Shown here piece after piece: positions 20,461-26,514 of a stretch of 26,514 bases of DNA. The stretch's first letter is position 1. Each line of letters starts with the position of its first letter. The stretch is taken from contig NW_006920411.1 of assembly GCF_000344685.1 (NCBI RefSeq), forward strand, positions 3,330,839 through 3,357,352, given 5' to 3'. Below the pieces are notes generated by a model. That model had not been told where the DNA came from. It ran no database searches and was given only the letters and a program-made list of their open reading frames with translations. Origin of the DNA: Gloeophyllum trabeum ATCC 11539 (lineage: Eukaryota; Basidiomycota; Agaricomycetes; Gloeophyllales; Gloeophyllaceae). The position numbers and the translations under genes were made by a program.

Positions 20461-21310
20461 TTGTCGTCGTCGTCATCAGGGTCTCTCTCCACCCTTCCTC
20501 TCTTGACCCCTCCCTCGCTGCCGCCCTCCTGCGCCGCCTTAATCTCGCTCGTAATACGGATGTCAGCCAGGACCGTATGGCAGCTCTCCCTGATGCTGGT
20601 GTCAAGGCCGGCGACAAGAGTGAGCCCGTAGTTTGACGCGTGTCCGCGCGTCATGCATACTTCCTCGACAGCGATCGACGACCACGCGCTATCCGCCAAT
20701 GTGTGTCAGGTTGCCCCAAGGCACGTCGGCTCGAAGACCTCAGGGACAGTATCTACCACTGTTCTGTGATATGGCCTGCAATGACTGGGCTCATGGTTTG
20801 TCTATTTCACTCTCCTTCCACCATTCATGTCTTAAAAGATCCAGCTGGTGTCTGTTGTCATCGCTGGGCCGATGTGAGCAGGCAGCACGAAGTGGTGCAG
20901 TCTTCACGCCTCTTACATAGGATATGTAGGTTCTTAATTAGTATGACCCATGTTGACTAACGGTAAAGGTACGGTTCAGTAAGTTATATAGTTGTATTAT
21001 TGAAGGTTTCTAGTTCGAATCCCGCACTGACCAGTTACATTCAAGCAAATTACCAAAGAATACCAATAGGAGATGAGTTGGATATCCGAAAATCCTTGAG
21101 TGTGACTCTTTTTTCATCACATTTCCGCTTCGTGCATTGTGATGCTGTCACAATGAAAAGCCAGCATCAAGATGGGCGATATTTCGGGGCTATCACGGGA
21201 TTGACCGAGAGATTTGAATTGGATCGTAATGCAATCTTGATGACATCACAACTCCGATTGTAATTAGCGTCACGATGTAGTTATGAAGTTTCGCCTTTCT
21301 CACGATAGAT
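20461..21310. other. Unassigned stretch after the Hsp70 pseudogene
   Basis: No gene is supported. A plus-strand open segment 20640-20810 (SARHAYFLDSDRRPRAIRQC near its start) followed by a possible intron is not recognised. GTTCGAATCCC (21013-21023) looks like a tRNA B box, but no tRNA fold can be drawn. A perfect palindrome lies at 21135-21155 (CATTGTGA, 5-nt loop, TCACAATG). Confidence 0.4.
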
Positions 21311-21512
21311 TGTAACGCCCAATACCCTCACGGGCGTCACAATGGATTTCAACGGATCGTGATTCGGCCCGGGATTTCCCGACACAGTAATGTAAGCTTT
21401 ACATAAGCTCCGCGTGCACATGTCGATCTGAGACTCAGCCCGGATGTCTCCGAACCTCAGGATATAAGAGCGAACCGGGATCCATGTCACGCCATTTCAG
21501 GTCTTCTCTCAA
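21311..21512 (+). promoter_or_regulatory. Upstream region of the 21513 gene, LTR-like start and TATA box
   Basis: TATAAG at 21463-21468 lies 45-50 bp before the start codon. The region opens with TGTAACGCCC (21311-21320), followed by CACGGGCGTCACA, a sequence that resembles the start of many fungal gypsy LTRs. No partner LTR and no flanking duplication were found, so the LTR origin is only a suggestion. Confidence 0.4.
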
Positions 21513-22159
21513 ATGTCAGCACGTCGCGAGGTACCCTCCTCCATAACATTTTGTTCCTGTTAATCACCTAATATTGTGTTCTTCATTATAGAACCCTCCT
21601 CCTACTCCTGTTCCGTCGAGGCGAGTCCATGGGGAAGACCCCCAAATAGAAAATGAAATAAAAAAAGCGAAAGAGATGTTCAAGTTGCAGACTGGAAAGG
21701 ATCTAGTCATAATCGGGGTACGCTTCTTGTTGCCATATGCGCCCTGATGCTCATAGCTCCCCATAGAAAAAACCTGATCGGGGCGATGAAGTCTACGTGA
21801 TCGACATCCCCAATGAGACTATCGCCCTTCGTTTTTGGGAGTCAGGGTTAAAAGGATTCTTGATGATGGACTGGATGCACCCTGTCCAGGGGACAATCCC
21901 GACCCCTGAGGGGTACTTCATATTCCCTTATCACGCAGGCTCTGATAATGGGGGCTTCACGTCTCTCACTTCATGGGAGAAAGCCTTCACTTATGGCAAA
22001 GGAACGGCTGCCAGCAGCGAGGGCAGACTAGAGAGATACAGTGTCCCTCAGGGGATGGTGTGTATATTGAGACGTCCCAATTGCGTAGACTGGCATTTCA
22101 CTGTACCATTTCGAACCAGCACAGGCGAACTTTTAAACGCTCGGCTCGTCACATTGTAG
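21513..22159 (+). CDS. Uncharacterised small protein, intact, 3 exons, 178 aa
   Basis: I do not recognise this protein. Exons 21513-21530, 21592-21717 and 21767-22159 join in frame across GTACCC...TATAG and GTACGC...CATAG to give 178 residues; the first exon encodes only six. The start is the first ATG below the TATA box. The N-terminus is Pro/Arg-rich, then a basic helix (ENEIKKAKEMFKLQ), a segment VYVIDIPNETIALRFWESG, aromatic-rich GYFIFPYHAGSDNGG, and a basic C-terminus. There is no signal peptide or membrane segment. An AATAAA signal follows at 22296. The absence of stops through three exons and the clean splice sites suggest a real gene. A link to the LTR-like upstream sequence, such as a mobile-element gene, cannot be excluded. 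Confidence 0.6.
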
Positions 22160-22474
22160 CTAGCGCCTTTTATTTGTATATGTACCGGCTCCTCGATGAT
22201 GTAGGATCTCCAGCGTGTATGTTATGGGCCCCATGCCCGACTCCCTGGAATCGTGCAGGAGTTCCCACCGAATGATGATAAGTCTGTTTTGTCATAATAA
22301 AATATCCTTATGTATTCGAGTGCATCGTACGTGTAATCTACGACCCTAAATACGATTTATCATCAATAACATTGAGTGGCTGGCTTGCACTGGCAGGGAT
22401 TGCCCACCCCCACTCCTTAAGCTTGTGCATGTCGGAGTCACATATATGGTGACCGGTGATCCCTCACAACAAAT
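22160..22474 (+). other. 3' region of the 21513 gene and upstream region of the next
   Basis: AATAAA (22296-22301) is a likely polyadenylation signal for the 21513 gene. ACATATATGG near 22441 is a weak TATA-like sequence before the kelch-type start at 22475. There is no gene. Confidence 0.4.
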
Positions 22475-22636
22475 ATGGCCAAGAAGAAATTAAACGCCCC
22501 AACGAAGTCTGCTGCGAAGGCCGCAAAGAAAGCAAAGGCGGCACAGAAAGTAGAGAAGAAGGAGAAGAAGAAACAGGGAAAGTCGAAGGAGGAGGCGGAG
22601 GACAGTGATCAGGATTTGGAGAGCATATTGGACAAG
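22475..22636 (+). pseudogene. First exon of a KLHDC4/Kel3-like kelch protein, truncated
   Basis: Fifty-four codons start MAKKK and continue with Lys/Ala repeats (AAKAAKKAKAAQKVEKKEKK), ending in an acidic DQDLESILDK just before a donor GTGAGT at 22637. Kelch-repeat proteins of the KLHDC4/Kel3 type begin this way as I remember them. No kelch repeats follow in any frame downstream, so only the 5' end is present. Low complexity makes the family call moderate; a short unrelated basic protein is the alternative. Confidence 0.5.
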
Positions 22637-24548
22637 GTGAGTCGCGTACGCTGGTAAACCGGTCAGCGATGTTGCGCGGACGATGTCGGAACGACCCGTT
22701 GAGTTGAGGAGGGCCTGTCAGTAGGGCAGACCTACCGACACCCACCGGTCGCCTGTCGTCCTTCGCGCAACGCCTGCAGACCTAGTAGGATTTCACTAAA
22801 CACTTCCTGATGGTTAGTCAAAGCGGGCATGTGGTTCTGTAATGGAAAGAGATGCTCCGCCGCTCTTACAAAGATTGCGCGCTTGATAGAGCATAGAACG
22901 CCGTCGTCCGCTGAAGCTGTAAGCGGTCTCGCCGTCCAGCTGGCCCGTCTGCGATACGAGCGACGGAGGGGGGTTGCTGGGACTTGCGGTGTGCATGGCA
23001 GGTGGCTTGTGGGAGATGTCGAGCGTGATGGGGAACAAGGTACGCGCGTGGCCAGCCTGTCGTACCGCCACTGACTTACCCTCGACCAGCCCAGGTGGTC
23101 ACGAGCCTAGGAAGACGATCGCGTCATGCCTTGGAAGCTGTCGCCTCGGACTGGGCGCCTGATAGCGCAGAGAGCGATGGAAGCCATTGGAAGGTGCTCT
23201 CGGTAAGTTCGGTTGGGCGTACGCGCGAGGGTGGTCTCTGAGCGTATGTGGACTCTGCGCAAGACCCGTCGTAGAGGGTTACCGTTTGACTGCTGCCCAG
23301 CCCGCTTTGTGGACCACTCTATCTGGTGTCTCCTGCGCTCGTTGGCTTCTAGTGTCTCGCGCGCCTCGAGTCACCCGCGGTCTCTTTGACTATCCATTCA
23401 GAGTTAAACTCAAGGCGCGCGTGACTGTGTGATGCCGGGATGGTGGCTTGGAAGATGTCGGCCTGGCGAACGCTCGGAGTGGGCGCTGGGGGTACAGGAT
23501 ATCTCGGCCGGGGGCGCTGCCATCTGGGCTGCACGTCTTCGTGTCGTGTACGTGGACCCTGCGACGGAGAGAATCCCCTGCGGCCCGCCGTACCCCAGCC
23601 TTGACGCTGGGTAGTCGCATCGCCGCGCGCTATCAATCCCTCTCCCTGCGCTCATCTGACCTCATCTATCATGACCGGGCAACGTGGGTACCTACTCTGT
23701 GCCCCCGACATCGTTCGAGCGCTACTCCCAACGCTTCTCTGCGCAATCGACTCTGGCGACTCGGCGAGTTCTGGAAGGCGGCGGCGGCGTGGCGTGGAGG
23801 GTGCGGAGCGCGACGGACTGGGGAGCGCGCTTTTATGAGGAGCGTCTCCTGACGGTCGGGAAGCGCTCCTCGGAAGAGTTTCGTTGTCTGACGTCTGCGT
23901 GGTCGGTCGTTTCATGTAGATTGCGCGGGCCTCGATGGCGTTTGTTGGTATGGTTGCGCTCACGTCCCTTCCTTTCGCCTTCATCTCAAACTTGGCTTTT
24001 TTCCAGCCACGTGCGCGGAATCAGACGGAGCAGCGCCTCGATCGAGGGAAAGGCAGAAAGCGAGGGGGAGACGCAGACATGGACGAGCTGAAACACGCGA
24101 GCGGTAGGTTGGATCGCGATCTCTGTTTCATTTCGTCCTCACCACCCCCCGCGGTATATCTGATGCTCTCATACATGAGGCGGGGTACAACATATGGCGA
24201 TATTTCAGGATGGAGGGATGCACAGGTGATGGCGAATTTGGCTGCGTGTTCTCTCCCCATGTTACAAGCGCTGTGCAAGGTATCCTATGAGCAGATCTAG
24301 TTATCAATATCAATTTTATTTTTCCAGTAATAATGTCCGAATTCATGAACGCGCCCGAATTTGGAAAGCCGCTTCTCGACACCGGGGAAGGCGATATACA
24401 GATCATACGGACCCTTTGGGGGACCATATGCGCGGTACGTGTGGTGGACACGCACGTCACACAAGGTGTCGAGCGTGCCTGGGAAGCATCCCAGAATTAT
24501 GCTATGATACTTGAGTCTCCTGGACGCATAAGCGGCGTGTTGACGGAC
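22637..24548. other. GC-rich 1.9-kb stretch without a recognisable gene
   Basis: Open frames occur on both strands (for example 23684-24091 plus and 23652-23984 minus), but they overlap one another, are Arg/Ser/Pro-rich and match nothing I know. GTAAG-type donors appear at 23201 and elsewhere, and short exon-like pieces (near 22970-23040) cannot be chained. The high GC content differs from the AT-rich flanks, so this may be old host-gene debris. From 24330 an open plus frame runs into the antisense of the next gene; I do not support it. Confidence 0.4.
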
Positions 24549-25814
24549 TCACTCCATCATGACTCCGCCGGTGGGGATTCTCGCCAGCTCCCTCCCATGG
24601 TCAGTCCAGTAGAAATATGCATGCGAAGGGTCTATGATCCCTTTGTTGAAGGTGCAGTACATCGTCATTTGGAAGTAGTCCGTCTGTGTGATGTTCCACG
24701 TGCCGCTCTCCAACGGGCGCTCAGACAGTTCGAACCCCCCATTATGCTTGCGCTCGCCCTCTATGCCGCACCGTCTTGTCCGGCGACGTCCAGCCGAGAA
24801 GTCGGACAGATAACCTGGATGGAGGAAGGCGAAAACGTCTTTCCTGGTCACGGCGTCAAAACTCCAAGTATAATGGAAGTCAAATATGTCGAAGACAGAG
24901 GCGTCGTCAGGAATAAGTGCTTCTCGTAAGGAATTTATGGGTGCTTCAAGTGCGGCTTCCATCATCCGCACGACGGTCTAAGGATATAAGATTCCGTCCA
25001 TGTTACCATATAGATAGATAATCAATATGAGGTATCAAGACACACCTGCCAGTCCTCGCAAAATTCTTCGGGAATCCAGAACTCCAACCCGAATGGAACT
25101 CTGAGGAGAATCATTCGCTGATGGGGGCCGCGTCCGCCCTCCCATGGATAGCCCACGAAATGGGGTGACGGCTTGCCCATCTCAAGAACGGTCTTCAGAA
25201 CCAGCTTCACATCGCATCTGGTCGATTCTGCGGTAGCATGAACTTCATGGAGCACCGAGCGGCCCGCAACCACAAGGCTGTGCGTAGCTTCCTGAGTTTG
25301 CCTGAGTCCGGCAATGTCAGGAGGGATAAACTGATCAGAAACCGAAAACAAGGGCACATGCTTACCGAGTGAGCATCAATAATGCAATGTTCATCGATGC
25401 ATGCTGCCTCTGGATTTCTTGTTTATATCTCTCGAGCTCCTCTGGAGCAAAAAGGCGATATCCAGCACGACGCCAGAGTTCCCTCCACTCCCTTGGGCGG
25501 CGCTCCCTTAGGCACACCTGGTACCAAATGATGCCCCTCTCCATCTTCTCCAGTGCAACGCGACAGGCCGCGATGCGCGCTTCGATGTCGCGTCTCACGT
25601 CATAGGAAACTGAGGACGCACCAGCCGTTCGCGGAGCCTGCAGCTCGTGCTGTAGCACTTCTAGGGACTGCAATAAGGCATGGAGTTCTAAGAGGACCTC
25701 GCTGTACTGCTGCAAGTTCCCTTGAGTGCTGATAAATCTCGCTATCACGGAGGAAGCGAGCTGAACCAGGGAGACAATGTCACCGAATGAGCCGAAAGTG
25801 AGCGCGACAGGCAT
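24549..25814 (-). CDS. Protein with fungal STAND-type N-terminal region and Ub-like (ULD-type) segment, 3 exons, 377 aa
   Basis: Exons on the minus strand, 25814-25366, 25301-25046 and 24977-24549, join in frame across GTAAGC...CTCAG (64 nt, branch CTGAC) and GTGTGT...CTTAG (68 nt). I chose Met at 25814 because MPVALTFGSFGDIVSLVQLA is the usual start of this fungal family; the frame stays open upstream to 25916. Residues 1-150 form a helical region of the kind found before NTPases in fungal STAND proteins. Around 205-235 the pattern LEFWIPEEFCEDWQTVVRMM matches the Ub-like ULD core (PLELC..W..F...L), and YFQMTMYCTFNK near the end fits its last strand. These proteins are common and unstudied in mushrooms; a role in non-self recognition or signalling is inference. 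No NTPase is encoded nearby. Confidence 0.7.
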
Positions 25815-25996
25815 TGCTATGTGGAGGAAAAGGAGGGAGGTAAAGATGATAAGACCATTGGTATATCTGCGAGAAGACTCGGCACGAGGCAAGAGTGTCT
25901 CCCATGAGTACAGCATTGGGGACCCACATCTGATGGCTTTGCGAACATCACCTTGGAGTTAGTCGCACGCTCTTCAGGGAAAAGGCATGGGTTCTG
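25815..25996 (-). promoter_or_regulatory. Upstream region of the ULD-type gene, truncated by a transposon
   Basis: Only 182 bp separate the chosen start codon (25814) from the terminus of the third Plavaka-type element at 25997. Any further upstream control sequence has been moved to the far side of that element. CACATAG just before the ATG could be the acceptor of a 5'-UTR intron. Confidence 0.4.
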
Positions 25997-26010
25997 CATC
26001 AGGAAAACCC
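25997..26010 (+). repeat. Terminal repeat of the third element
   Basis: CATCAGGAAAACCC differs from the left end of the first element only at position 11 and the last position. It identifies the border independently of coding evidence. Confidence 0.75.
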
Positions 26011-26163
26011 TCCCGTCATAATTTTATGTAAATTTTGAGGGTTTATAAATAATCCATATAACACAGAAAGCGACAATCTGCTAGTATTTTCGTCGATTTT
26101 CTGTAATTATGTCTAGGTACCATTGTCAAATAGCATCATTTCATATTATCTCTATTATACAGC
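26011..26163. other. Subterminal region of the third element
   Basis: This is an AT-rich stretch between the terminal repeat and the transposase stop codon. It contains no gene and corresponds in position to 3251-3395 of the first element. Confidence 0.5.
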
Positions 26164-26514
26164 TTACAGGAACATGGTAAAAGTGTGGCGATCTAGGAAT
26201 GGATTAACATAAAATGCAGATGCATCATCAAGGACTGTGTGACTTGACCAAGTCCGAGGAACTGAGGACCCAAACTTCGGGAGCAGGTGTATGCTCCGGT
26301 AAATCTGCGAGACCGGTATGATACTTGCAAGTCTCTCGCCATCACGGATAGACCTAGTTATCTTGTACATACCACTCGTTCTGTCCGGAGCCAAAGCGAA
26401 CGGGGAGAACCACTCCACATAAGCCAAGTGCTTTGGAGGGGCCTTTCGAAATAACCGCGCCACGGTGGTAAGGGGTAGTGCGAATACGACACGCACTTGT
26501 GCTACACGATAATC
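26164..26514 (-). CDS. Plavaka-type transposase, C-terminal 116 residues (partial)
   Basis: The frame is open from the right edge (26514) to TAG at 26164-26166. Motifs: VRVVFALP, AYVEWFSPFA, MYKITRS, ASIIPVSQIYRSIHL, LPKFG and FYVNPFLDRHTF. This is the C-terminal pattern of a Plavaka-group subfamily (AYVEWF, then SIIPV.I.RS.HL.PKFG, then FVNPF.D.H), different in sequence from the first and second transposases here. There is no stop or shift in the visible part. The start and the catalytic part lie outside the window. Confidence 0.8.
   Translation of the reverse strand, partial: DYRVAQVRVVFALPLTTVARLFRKAPPKHLAYVEWFSPFALAPDRTSGMYKITRSIRDGERLASIIPVSQIYRSIHLLPKFGSSVPRTWSSHTVLDDASAFYVNPFLDRHTFTMFL

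Larger units (their letters stand above)
25997..26514. mobile_element. Third Plavaka-type element, left end, continues past the window
   Basis: It begins CATCAGGAAAACCC (25997-26010), nearly identical to both ends of the first element, and is preceded by TG (25995-25996), the same target dinucleotide. The transposase stop (26164) lies 167 bp inside the end; in the first element the distance is 159 bp. Same terminus, same target, same gene orientation and same spacing together make this an element of the same group. The rest of it lies to the right of the window. Confidence 0.78.

Noticed and set aside
20962..21034. tRNA-like segment with B-box GTTCGAATCCC
   Set aside because: The T-arm stem does not pair, no acceptor stem or anticodon arm can be formed; at most a decayed tRNA-derived repeat.
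22806..23455. A possible internal duplication (GGTGGCTTG.GAGATGTCG near 22999 and 23441)
   Set aside because: Similarity covers only about 20 bp and does not extend; treated as chance.
24333..24929. 198-codon open frame on the plus strand
   Set aside because: Its 3' two thirds lie antisense to exon 3 of the ULD-type gene, whose splicing and motifs are better supported; the protein matches nothing known to me.
1..26514. CRISPR arrays, bacterial operons, Shine-Dalgarno sites, rRNA genes
   Set aside because: Short spliceosomal introns and basidiomycete gene families show a fungal genome; no spaced direct repeats or rRNA motifs were seen.

Overview
The window looks like a transposon-rich, gene-poor stretch of a basidiomycete (Agaricomycete) genome. 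The reasons are short spliceosomal introns of about 50-70 nt with GT...AG ends, several Plavaka-type (CMC/CACTA-like) transposases, a Ty3/gypsy chromodomain element, LTR remnants, and host genes (mitochondrial Hsp70, BEACH, kelch, a Ub-like domain protein) of fungal type. Everything below comes from reading frames, splice sites and flanking duplications in the sequence. Family names come from remembered motif patterns and were not searched.

Layout. (1) 1-10911 is a nest. An uncharacterised multi-copy basidiomycete gene (from about 561) is broken by a nonsense codon and frameshifts. It is also broken by a 330-bp solo LTR (2651-2980, duplicated target GAGGT) and by a 7.4-kb Plavaka-type element (3237-10619, target TG duplicated, 14-bp imperfect inverted termini). 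The gene resumes at 10622 and ends at 10911. The Plavaka element carries a decayed transposase on the minus strand and a divergently transcribed second gene. Its transposase C-terminus is split by an internally deleted Ty3/gypsy element (3425-4578, target ATAGT). At each insertion the interrupted reading frame closes again when the insert and one target copy are removed, which fixes the order of events. (2) 11486-17811 holds a second, different Plavaka-type transposase. It reads open across 14 exons (939 aa) and is followed in tandem by an intact six-exon gene (546 aa) with a MITE in one intron. (3) 18283-20460 is a mitochondrial-type Hsp70 pseudogene whose middle is replaced by an inverted fragment of a BEACH-domain gene; both keep introns. 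(4) 21513-22159 is a small intact three-exon gene of unknown function, followed by a truncated first exon of a KLHDC4/Kel3-like kelch gene (22475-22636). (5) 22637-24548 is GC-rich and without a recognisable gene. (6) 24549-25814 (minus) is an apparently intact three-exon gene with a STAND-type N-terminal region and a Ub-like (ULD-type) segment. (7) From 25997 to the right edge a third Plavaka-type element begins, with the same terminal sequence as the first and the transposase C-terminus on the minus strand.

The most informative results are the three-layer nest with exact boundaries, the shared terminus CATCAG(G/T)AAA of two elements, the contrast between a dead and an apparently intact transposase, and the recurrence of a second gene beside the transposase.
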